NCBI GenBank assembly: GCA_018136815.1
Contig: CM030934.1
Span: 7,600,559 to 7,664,558 of the forward strand
DNA: 64,000 nt
Direction: 5' to 3'
From: Isochrysis galbana
Lineage: Eukaryota > Haptophyta > Isochrysidales > Isochrysidaceae
Position 1 is the stretch's first letter; every line of letters starts with the position of its first letter. Below are positions 34,201-46,200 of this stretch, piece by piece. The notes beneath the pieces are model-generated. The model made no database searches, was not told the origin of the DNA, and worked only from the letters and a program-made list of their open reading frames with translations. A program made the translations under genes and the position numbers.

Positions 34201-37200
34201 TCGAGGCGATACGCAACCGGACCCGCCGCGTGCTTGCGCTCGTCTTGTGCAGTGCAACCTGGCAAGACGTGGAGACCGCGAGCATCGAGGAGCTCTTGTC
34301 TGTCCTCACAAGGTTGCGATCCCTGCGCATCCCGCTCATCAGCGTGGTGCATGGCAGCGTGTGCGGGCTCGGCTTGCTGGCTTGCGAGGCCTGCGACTAC
34401 AGGATTGGGGACGGATCGAGCACCGCGGCGGCAGCTCACCTGATTCACGAGGCCGCGCCCAACCTTGATGCGGCCTGGGAGCGTGCCCTTGAGTTTGCGG
34501 CGTGGCTCGCAGCGCAGCCGTCTGTTTGGGCTTGCAGGCACTCTGGAGTTGATGCGCCTCCCGTTGCAGGGCGCAGGGATGATTTCTAGTCCACGCCAAG
34601 CGCTGCGAAACGCGTTGCGACCGCCACTTCCTGCGCGTGCCGCGCGGGTATCCTCTGTCGTCGACAAGATATCGTATGCCGTGGCGGCTAGCGCTTGGAC
34701 CCCTGGCGTAGAAGCTCGTGATGCCACCGACGAGCCGTGCGCGGAGCCGGGCTCGCTCGCTAAGCGAATGTGCGCCAAGCTGTCCGCCAGCTCCGAGTGT
34801 ACGCCGCTGGATGCCCTGGTGGACGCATGGGACGAGGAGGAGGAATCGCGCGGTCTGACCGAGAGCACTGGTGCGCCCCCGCGCGCCGTCGAGAGACGGG
34901 TCGAACCGTCTATCGTCGACCCGGCACATCCATCTTTGCTGTTGCTGCGGAAGGCGGAGAACTCCAAGATTGAGCAAGCTCCGCTGGTCATCGCACACGG
35001 GCTGCTCGGAGACCACCGCGGCTTCGGCAACCTGTGGGGCACTGCGCTGGCTCATAGCGACGTTTACGCCCTAAGGCATCGCGGCCTGGACGGTTCCGCC
35101 GCTTTCCCTCTCGACGAGCATGGGTCGGCGGCCATGGTCGGCGAGTATGCTACCGCGCTGCTTGCATGTTTCGGGGAGAAGCCGTTCGACGTGATCGGTG
35201 CATCATTTGGCGCAGCACTTGCTTTTCACGTCGCGCGCGCTGCGGGCGAGCTCGGCGCGCAGCCTCGTCGGATCGTGCTTGTCGACCCGCCGCCGGCAGT
35301 GCCAAGGGATCTGCCGGTGCCGCAGATGCTCTCGGAGCTCCGGTTGGCGGCAATGGGTGTGCTGCTGATTCATCTGCGGATCGAGATGGGGGCCGATGTG
35401 TGGACGCGCTTCCCTCAACTCACGACGTTGCCAGAGGAGGCGCTCGGCTGCTTCGTGGCAGCCCAGTGCCTACCTCGAGGCGCATCACACGCCGAGGTAT
35501 TGGAGCTTGCCTCCACATTCGAGCGGATGCTGCCCGTGTACCGTCAGTGCCGGCACGCTCTCCACACGCTCTCAGTCAACATCGAGCCCTTCTCGGGCAT
35601 TGAGAGTGGGCATGAGCGAGCCATCTTGATGGCGCTATCCTCTGACCGTTGGCCCACGTGGTGCGAGATGTTCCCAGGCGTGACGGAGGACGCGCTCGCG
35701 CCGTACGGCCCTGTTTTGTCGATGCGCCTGGCCGGCAAACACATTGATGTCGTGACGCGGTGCATCGGAAACCGCGAGCCCATCTTCACTGACGCGCTTG
35801 AAGGCTTCTTGGGATGCGATTCGCCCTCGACCTGGTGGGAGACGGAGCAGGGTGCTTCGAAGGGGCTGCTGGAGACGAGCCCACTCGTCCTTGGCGCTCG
35901 CGCGAATTATACGGCACGAGGGCTACCAAGCTCAGCAGACCTTCGGCGCAACCACGCCGATGGGCTTGGAATGAGCCTTGCGTTGGCTCGCGCATCTGCT
36001 CTGTCCACGTTGCCGGCGATGGAGGGCGCGCTGCAGCTAGCGCGTCTGCAGTTGGCCCGTCGTCCCTACCCGTTGTGGGTTCTGAATGCTGGCGCCCAGC
36101 CATGTAGCCCCGCTTCCGTCTCGCGTCCCACATTTGGAGGCCTGCTCGGCCTCTTGCGCACGGTACACGCTGAGGCTGCAAGCGCCGCTGCTTGGCACCT
36201 AGACTGCTGCGGCGATCGTCTGCCTGAGTCGTTGGCGGTTGCGTCGTCTTCGCCTGCATCGGAGCCGGAGCTGTGCTTCGCCGGCCAGTCTGCGAGGGTG
36301 CCAAGGTTGGACCGTCTTGGCTCGACTGGTTCGCAAGCGCCGGCGGTCGACGGTGTGCATCTCATCTCTGGCGGCACGGGCGGCCTCGGCCTGCTCACGG
36401 GTAAGTGGCTCGGCCGCCAAGGTGCGGCGAGGGTCGCGCTGGCCTCCCGGAGTGGTCGCGTCGCGCAGGCGAGCAGATCCTTGATCGACCAAGCGGAACG
36501 TCTCCGATTATTGGCGTGTGCATGCGACGTAGCAGAGGTGTCTGACACGCGCCTTCTGCTCTCGTGTGTGGCTGGGTCTGGCGGCTCGGAGCTGAGGGGC
36601 GTGTGGCACGCAGCGGGTGTGCTCGCCGACTGTCTGATGCCCTCGCAAAGCGCTCTATCTTTCAGACGGGTGTTCGCGCCGAAAGCGCTCGGTGCTTGGA
36701 ATCTCGAGCATGGATGCGCGCTGGCGCCGCTTGACGCGTGTGTGCTCTTCTCCTCAGTCGCTGCGTTGCTCGGAGGGAGTGGGCAAGCCAACTACTCCGC
36801 GGCCAATTGCACACTCGATGCGACAAGTTGCCATCGACGGCTGGCGGGACGGAATGGATCATCGGTGCAGTGGGGTCCTTGGGCCGACGTCGGGATGGCG
36901 GCGGAGGCCTCGATCGGCGCACTCTTGCGCAGCTACGGGTTTGGCATGATTACGATGGCCGATGGCGCGCACGCGCTGGGAGCGTCACTTTCACCGCGGA
37001 CGCCGATGGTTCATGCGATGATGATCATTGAGTGGGATGTCTTCTCCACACAATTTGTTCATGCGTCGCGTCTTCTGTCCAACTTCACCATCGAAGCACA
37101 ACGGACGGAAAACAGCCATGAGGCGCATGTTGTTGTCCCTCGCGCTGTCGTCATCTCCCTCGACGAGGTGTTGGAAGTGGCCCGCTCGACCATCGGCTCG

Positions 37201-40200
37201 TCTTCATCGTACATCGATGCCGACGTGCCGTTGATGGAGTCCGGCCTCGACTCGCTAGGTGTGGTTGAATTGAGGAGCCGGCTTCAAGCTCTTGTCGGTG
37301 ACGCAGTTCTTCTTCCAGCGACCTTGGTCTTTGAGCAGCCAACTGCGCGCGCGATTGCTAGTCTTTTCGATGTTGCTCAAGAGGACCCCGCCGACATGCC
37401 CACTCCCGGCTTGGTGCGGAAGACTGACATCGCAGTGCAGGTTGCTGCAATGGCTGTCCATGGTCCTCGCGGAGCACACGACACCTCACTGCTGTGGCAG
37501 ACGCTGTCCACGGGGCAAGACTGCATCACTTCTATCGACGCGTCGCGTTGGGGAGTCGAGGAGGCGGTTTTGTCCGAGTTGGCGCCTGGCGTTTCGCACA
37601 TTCGACACGGCGGCTTCATGCGCGATGCGGACTTGTTCGACAACGCATTCTTCTTCGTGTCGCCAGCCGAGGCGGCCATCATGGACCCAATGCAGCGCAT
37701 TTTGCTTGAGAGGGGCTATGAAGCACTGCATGGGAGCGGCTACACGAGGGGCGACTTGGTCGGCTTGCCGATGGGCGTCTTTGTTGGCATATGGGCTTCA
37801 GAGTATAGCGAGGTCATGTCGCGGAATGGTCATTTGACGAGTGGCTACGCTCCCACGGCCTTAGGTTGCTCAATGGCTGCTGGCCGCCTTTCGTTCGCCC
37901 TGGGGTTGCAGGGCCCTTGCCTCAGTATCGACACCGCATGCTCGAGCGGACTCGTAGCTGCTCACACAAGCCTGCGATCCTTAGAACGCTCAGAGTCCGT
38001 TGCTGCGCTATCTTGCGGCATCGGCATGATTTTCTCGCAGGTCGTGTCCCTTTCGTTCGCTAACGCAGGAATGTTGTCGACTCGAGGCCGCTGCCACACA
38101 TTCGACGCTCGCGCCGATGGGTATGTTCGTGGCGAGGGCTGCTACTCGATGCTGCTACGGAGTGCCGACGACGTCGAGAAGGCTGTGTTCGAGGGCGCGG
38201 CCGTGCAGCAGGATGGAAAGTCAGCGTCACTCACCGCTCCCAACGGCCAAGCCCAGCGGCAGCTCATCCGCGCGGCGCTTGCCGACGCATCGCTGCTCGA
38301 GTCCGACTTGTTCGGCTACGAGGCTCACGGGACTGGGACCCCTCTCGGCGACCCGGTTGAAATTCGAGCCCTCGAAGCGTCCGTTCTAGTCCGCCGCGGT
38401 GGTGGTAGGCCGCTGGCTATCGGTTCGAGCAAAGCGAATTGGGGCCACGCGGAAGCCGCCGCAGGAGCCTGTGGCTTGGTTTGTCTCGGACTACGTCTCA
38501 TGGCGGAGCAGGCACCTCCCAATGCGCAGCTCCGCATCATGAACGTGCACGTGGTCGAGACGATCGCCGGGTCACCTGGGGTGATGCCAGTGCAACTGCT
38601 TTCGCTAGCATCCCGGCAGACTCCCCGTCACGCGGGAAGCGTGTCGTCGTTCGGCTTGAATGGAACCATTGCACATGGTGTGATGAGCCGCAGCTGGCGA
38701 GACGTGAAGGTTGCGGACCTGACGGCACGATTCGCCTCGACTGCACCCGAGTTCCATCGCCGACGCTTTGCGTGGTCTCACGGGGCGCGTCGCCGAGCGC
38801 GTCCGACGGCCAGCTCTCCTACGTTTGCAGCATCGAAGATGTATTGTATCTCATGGCGTGACATCGACCCCGCGGTGGCGCCGTTCTCCTCCGATCCATT
38901 GCTCGACCTCGTCGCTCCCTCACCTCTCTGTGCGAGTGCGGAGGAGGCGCTCATTTTGGCGGAGCGGCCGACGCTGCCACCCGGCGACGGCTCGCTGGTC
39001 TCTCTGACTCTACACCGCGACACCCGCGTCGCGGTGCTCGAACTGAATGACCCGGAGCACTTCAACGCGCTCAGCGGTGAGATGGCAGCCGATATGCTGC
39101 GGGCCGTGCTGTGGCTCCGTGCGCAGCCGGCTTCGACGGTCGGCTCAGTGGTCGTGCAGGGCAGAGGGCCGCACTTCTGCCCTGGTGGCAACCTGTACAA
39201 GTTGCGGCGTGGCAGCTCGGGGAGGATGACGGAGTCGGCCAGGAGCTCCGTGGACTTATTCGCTGGTTTCGTCGCTCTGCGAACCCTGTCTGTTCCTGTC
39301 GTGAGCGCGGTGCACGGCACTGTGCTCGGAGGCGGGCTCGCAATTGCCTTGCTCACCGACTGTGTAGTAGCGTCAAAAGACGCCACCTTCCAGCACGGCG
39401 AGCTCACGCGGGGTCTGACACCCGCGGGTCTGCTGACTCGGAGCCTTGCTGAGGCCGTCGGTCCCGTCGCGGCCATGAGGCTCTACTTGCGCGACGAGGA
39501 AGTCGGGACGGGAGAGGCGCTTTCCCTCGGGCTTGTGCAGCACGTTTGCGACACGCCAGAGCAAGCACAGGCGATGGCGTCAGCGCTAGCCGCAGGCGCT
39601 GTTGCCGCGCGCGAGGTGGGCGTGCGTGCTCTTTCGTTGTCGGAGCGCCGCATTCTCGCGTCGGAGGCTTGGTCGCAAGCCAAGTCTGCGGCGGGCGCCC
39701 GCCGCGCTCCAGTGGCTGTCAGCCCTTCGCGACCGAATCTCGTGTGGACGTCGCTGCCTGCGGTGGATGACGCGGCCAAGTCGGTGCCCCCGATTCGCGT
39801 CGCCTGTGACGACGATTCGGGCGTGAGTGCAATCGAGTTCTCTTGCGCTCAATGCGCAGCTGTCGTAGCAGCACAGCTCGAAGCCGGCGTTCGAGGCGAT
39901 ACGCAACCGGACCCACCGCGTGCTTGCGCTCGTCTTGTGCAGTGCAACCTGGCAAGACGTGGAGACCGCGAGCATCGAGGAGCTCTTGTCTGTCCTCACA
40001 AGGTTGCGATCCCTGCGCATCCCGCTCATCAGCGTGGTGCATGGCAGCGTGTGCGGGCTCGGCTTGCTGGCTTGCGAGGCCTGCGACTACAGGATTGGGG
40101 ACGGATCGAGCACCGCGGCGGCAGCTCACCTGATTCACGAGGCCGCGCCCAACCTTGATGCGGCCTGGGAGCGTGCCCTTGAGTTTGCGGCGTGGCTCGC

Positions 40201-43200
40201 AGCGCAGCCGTCTGTTGGGCTTGCAGGCACTCTGGAGTTGATGCGCCTCCCGTTGCAGGGCGCAGGGATGATTTCTAGTCCACGCCAAGCGCTGCGAAAC
40301 GCATTGCGACCGCCACTTCCTGCGCGTGCCGCGCGGGTATCCTCTGTCGTCGACAAGATATCGTATGCCGTGGCGGCTAGCGCTTGGACCCCTGGCGTAG
40401 AAGCTCGTGATGCCACCGACGAGCCGTGCGCGGAGCCGGGCTCGCTCGCTAAGCGAATGTGCGCCAAGCTGTCCGCCAGCTCCGAGTGTACGCCGCTGGA
40501 TGCCCTGGTGGACGCATGGGACGAGGAGGAGGAATCGCGCGGTCTGACCGAGAGCACTGGTGCGCCCCCGCGCGCCGTCGAGAGACGGGTCGAACCGTCT
40601 ATCGTCGACCCGGCACATCCATCTTTGCTGTTGCTGCGGAAGGCGGAGAACTCCAAGATTGAGCAAGCTCCGCTGGTCATCGCACACGGGCTGCTCGGAG
40701 ACCACCGCGGCTTCGGCAACCTGTGGGGCACTGCGCTGGCTCATAGCGACGTTTACGCCCTAAGGCATCGCGGCCTGGACGGTTCCGCCGCTTTCCCTCT
40801 CGACGAGCATGGGTCGGCGGCCATGGTCGGCGAGTATGCTACCGCGCTGCTTGCATGTTTCGGGGAGAAGCCGTTCGACGTGATCGGTGCATCATTTGGC
40901 GCAGCACTTGCTTTTCACGTCGCGCGCGCTGCGGGCGAGCTCGGCGCGCAGCCTCGTCGGATCGTGCTTGTCGACCCGCCGCCGGCAGTGCCAAGGGATC
41001 TGCCGGTGCCGCAGATGCTCTCGGAGCTCCGGTTGGCGGCAATGGGTGTGCTGCTGATTCATCTGCGGATCGAGATGGGGGCCGATGTGTGGACGCGCTT
41101 CCCTCAACTCACGACGTTGCCAGAGGAGGCGCTCGGCTGCTTCGTGGCAGCCCAGTGCCTACCTCGAGGCGCATCACACGCCGAGGTATTGGAGCTTGCC
41201 TCCACATTCGAGCGGATGCTGCCCGTGTACCGTCAGTGCCGGCACGCTCTCCACACGCTCTCAGTCAACATCGAGCCCTTCTCGGGCATTGAGAGTGGGC
41301 ATGAGCGAGCCATCTTGATGGCGCTATCCTCTGACCGTTGGCCCACGTGGTGCGAGATGTTCCCAGGCGTGACGGAGGACGCGCTCGCGCCGTACGGCCC
41401 TGTTTTGTCGATGCGCCTGGCCGGCAAACACATTGATGTCGTGACGCGGTGCATCGGAAACCGCGAGCCCATCTTCACTGACGCGCTTGAAGGCTTCTTG
41501 GGATGCGATTCGCCCTCGACCTGGTGGGAGACGGAGCAGGTGCTTCGAAGGGGCTGCTGGAGACGAGCCCACTCGTCCTTGGCGCTCGCGCGAATTATAC
41601 GGCACGAGGGCTACCAAGCTCAGCAGACCTTCGGCGCAACCACGCCGATGGGCTTGGAATGAGCCTTGCGTTGGCTCGCGCATCTGCTCTGTCCACGTTG
41701 CCGGCGATGGAGGGCGCGCTGCAGCTAGCGCGTCTGCAGTTGGCCCGTCGTCCCTACCCGTTGTGGTTCTGAATGCTGGCGCCCAGCCATGTAGCCCCGC
41801 TTCCGTCTCGGCGTCCCACATTTGGAGGCCTGCTCGGCCTCTTGCGCACGGTACACGCTGAGGCTGCAAGCGCCGCTGCTTGGCACCTAGACTGCTGCGG
41901 CGATCGTCTGCCTGAGTCGTTGGCGGTTGCGTCGTCTTCGCCTGCATCGGAGCCGGAGCTGTGCTTCGCCGGCCAGTCTGCGAGGGTGCCAAGGTTGGAC
42001 CGTCTTGGCTCGACTGGTTCGCAAGCGCCGGCGGTCGACGGTGTGCATCTCATCTCTGGCGGCACGGGCGGCCTCGGCCTGCTCACGGGTAAGTGGCTCG
42101 GCCGCCAAGGTGCGGCGAGGGTCGCGCTGGCCTCCCGGAGTGGTCGCGTCGCGCAGGCGAGCAGATCCTTGATCGACCAAGCGGAACGTCTCCGATTATT
42201 GGCGTGTGCATGCGACGTAGCAGAGGTGTCTGACACGCGCCTTCTGCTCTCGTGTGTGGCTGGGTCTGGCGGCTCGGAGCTGAGGGGCGTGTGGCACGCA
42301 GCGGGTGTGCTCGCCGACTGTCTGATGCCCTCGCAAAGCGCTCTATCTTTCAGACGGGTGTTCGCGCCGAAAGCGCTCGGTGCTTGGAATCTCGAGCATG
42401 GATGCGCGCTGGCGCCGCTTGACGCGTGTGTGCTCTTCTCCTCAGTCGCTGCGTTGCTCGGAGGGAGTGGGCAAGCCAACTACTCCGCGGCCAATTGCAC
42501 ACTCGATGCGACAAGTTGCCATCGACGGCTGGCGGGACGGAATGGATCATCGGTGCAGTGGGGGTCCTTGGGCCGACGTCGGGATGGCGGCGGAGGCCTC
42601 GATCGGCGCACTCTTGCGCAGCTACGGGTTTGGCATGATTACGATGGCCGATGGCGCGCACGCGCTGGGAGCGTCACTTTCACCGCGGACGCCGATGGTT
42701 CATGCGATGATGATCATTGAGTGGGATGTCTTCTCCACACAATTGTTCATGGCGTCGCGTCTTCTGTTCCAACTTCACCATCGAAGCACAACGGACGGAA
42801 AACAGCCATGAGGCGCATGTTGTTGTCCTCGCGCTGTCGTCATCTCCTCGACGAGGTGTTGGAAGTGGCCCGCTCGACCATCGGCTCGTCTTCATCGTAC
42901 ATCGATGCCGACGTGCCGTTGATGGAGTCCGGCCTCGACTCGCTAGGTGTGGTTGAATTGAGGAGCCGGCTTCAAGCTCTTGTCGGTGACGCAGTTCTCT
43001 TCCAGCGACCTTGGTCTTTGAGCAGCCAACTGGCGCGCGCGATTGCTAGTCTTTTCGATGTTGCTCAAGAGGACCCCGCCGACATGCCCACTCCCGGCTT
43101 GGTGCGGAAGACTGACATCGCAGTGCAGGTTGCTGCAATGGCTGTCCATGGTCCTCGCGGAGCACACGACACCTCACTGGCGTGTGGCAGACGCTGTCCA

Positions 43201-46200
43201 CGGGGGCAAGACTGCATCACTTCTATCGACGCGTCGCGTTGGGGAGTCGAGGAGGCGGTTTTGTCCGAGTTGGCGCCTGGCGTTTCGCACATTCGACACG
43301 GCGGCTTCATGCGCGATGCGGACTTGTTCGACAACGCATTCTTCTTCGTGTCGCCAGCCGAGGCGGCCATCATGGACCCAATGCAGCGCATTTGCTTGAG
43401 AGGGGCTATAAGCACTGCATGGAGCGGCTACACGAGGGGCGACTTGGTCGGCTTGCCGATGGGCGTCTTTGTTGGCATATGGGCTTCAGAGTATAGCGAG
43501 GTCATGTCGCGGAATGGTCATTTGACGAGTGGGCTACGCTCCCACGGCCTTAGGTTGCTCAATGGTGCTGGCCGCCTTTCGTTCGCCCTGGGGTTGCAGG
43601 GCCCTTGCCTCAGTATCGACACCGCATGCTCGAGCGGACTCGTAGCTGCTCACACAAGCCTGCGATCCTTAGAACGCTCAGAGTCCGTTGCTGCGCTATC
43701 TTGCGGCATCGGCATGATTTCTCGCAGGTCGTGTCCCTTTCGTTCGCTAACGCAGGAATGTTGTCGACTCGAGGCCGCTGCCACACATTCGACGCTCGCG
43801 CCGATGGGTATGTTTCGTGGCGAGGGCTGCTACTCGATGCTGCTACGGAGTGCCGACGACGTCGAGAAGGCTGTGTTCGGGGCGCGGCCGTGCAGCAGGA
43901 TGGAAAGTCAGCGTCACTCACCGCTCCCAACGGCCAAGCCCAGCGGCAGCTCATCCGTGCGGCGCTTGCCGACGCATCGCTGCTCGAGTCCGACTTGTTC
44001 GGCTACGAGGCTCACGGGACTGGGACCCCTCTCGGCGACCCGGTTGAAATTCGAGCCCTCGAAGCGTCCGTTCTAGTCCGCCGCGGTGGTGGTAGGCCGC
44101 TGGCTATCGGTTCGAGCAAAGCGAATTGGGGCCACGCGGAAGCCGCCGCAGGAGCCTGTGGCTTGGTTTGTCTCGGACTACGTCTCATGGCGGAGCAGGC
44201 ACCTCCCAATGCGCAGCTCCGCATCATGAACGTGCACGTGGTCGAGACGATCGCCGGGTCACCTGGGGTGATGCCAGTGCAACTGCTTTCGCTAGCATCC
44301 CGGCAGACTCCCCGTCACGCGGGAAGCGTGTCGTCGTTCGGCTTGAATGGAACCATTGCACATGGTGTGATGAGCCGCAGCTGGCGAGACGTGAAGGTTG
44401 CGGACCTGACGGCACGATTCGCCTCGACTGCACCCGAGTTCCATCGCCGACGCTTTGCGTGGTCTCAAGGGGCGCGTCGCCGAGCGCGTCCGACGGCCAG
44501 CTCTCCTACGTTTGCAGCATCGAAGATGTATTGTATCTCATGGCGTGACATCGACCCCGCGGTGGCGCCGTTCTCCTCCGATCCATTGCTCGACCTCGTC
44601 GCTCCCTCACCTCTCTGTGCGAGTGCGGAGGAGGCGCTCATTTTGGCGGAGCGGCCGACGCTGCCACCCGGCGACGGCTCGCTGGTCTCTCTGACTCTAC
44701 ACCGCGACACCCGCGTCGCGGTGCTCGAACTGAATGACCCGGAGCACTTCAACGCGCTCAGCGGTGAGATGGCAGCCGATATGCTGCGGGCCGTGCTGTG
44801 GCTCCGTGCGCAGCCGGCTTCGACGGTCGGCTCAGTGGTCGTGCAGGGCAGAGGGCCGCACTTCTGCCCTGGTGGCAACCTGTACAAGTTGCGGCGTGGC
44901 AGCTCGGGGAGGATGACGGAGTCGGCCAGGAGCTCCGTGGACTTATTCGCTGGTTTCGTCGCTCTGCGAACCCTGTCTGTTCCTGTCGTGAGCGCGGTGC
45001 ACGGCACTGTGCTCGGAGGCGGGCTCGCAATTGCCTTGCTCACCGACTGTGTAGTAGCGTCAAAAGACGCCACCTTCCAGCACGGCGAGCTCACGCGGGG
45101 TCTGACACCCGCGGGTCTGCTGACTCGGAGCCTTGCTGAGGCCGTCGGTCCCGTCGCGGCCATGAGGCTCTACTTGCGCGACGAGGAAGTCGGGACGGGA
45201 GAGGCGCTTTCCCTCGGGCTTGTGCAGCACGTTTGCGACACGCCAGAGCAAGCACAGGCGATGGCGTCAGCGCTAGCCGCAGGCGCTGTTGCCGCGCGCG
45301 AGGTGGGCGTGCGTGCTCTTTCGTTGTCGGAGCGCCGCATTCTCGCGTCGGAGGCTTGGTCGCAAGCCAAGTCTGCGGCGGGCGCCCGCCGCGCTCCAGT
45401 GGCTGTCAGCCCTTCGCGACCGAATCTCGTGTGGACGTCGCTGCCTGCGGTGGATGACGCGGCCAAGTCGGTGCCCCCGATTCGCGTCGCCTGTGACGAC
45501 GATTCGGGCGTGAGTGCAATCGAGTTCTCTTGCGCTCAATGCGCAGCTGTCGTAGCAGCACAGCTCGAAGCCGCGTTCGAGGCGATACGCAACCGGACCC
45601 GCCGCGTGCTTGCGCTCGTCTTGTGCAGTGCAACCTGGCAAGACGTGGAGACCGCGAGCATCGAGGAGCTCTTGTCTGTCCTCACAAGGTTGCGATCCCT
45701 GCGCATCCCGCTCATCAGCGTGGTGCATGGCAGCGTGTGCGGGCTCGGCTTGCTGGCTTGCGAGGCCTGCGACTACAGGATTGGGGACGGATCGAGCACC
45801 GCGGCGGCAGCTCACCTGATTCACGAGGCCGCGCCCAACCTTGATGCGGCCTGGGAGCGTGCCCTTGAGTTTGCGGCGTGGCTCGCAGCGCAGCCGTCTG
45901 TTGGGCTTGCAGGCACTCTGGAGTTGATGCGCCTCCCGTTGCAGGGCGCAGGGATGATTTCTAGTCCACGCCAAGCGCTGCGAAACGCGTTGCGACCGCC
46001 ACTTCCTGCGCGTGCCGCGCGGGTATCCTCTGTCGTCGACAAGATATCGTATGCCGTGGCGGCTAGCGCTTGGACCCCTGGCGTAGAAGCTCGTGATGCC
46101 ACCGACGAGCCGTGCGCGGAGCCGGGCTCGCTCGCTAAGCGAATGTGCGCCAAGCTGTCCGCCAGCTCCGAGTGTACGCCGCTGGATGCCCTGGTGGACG

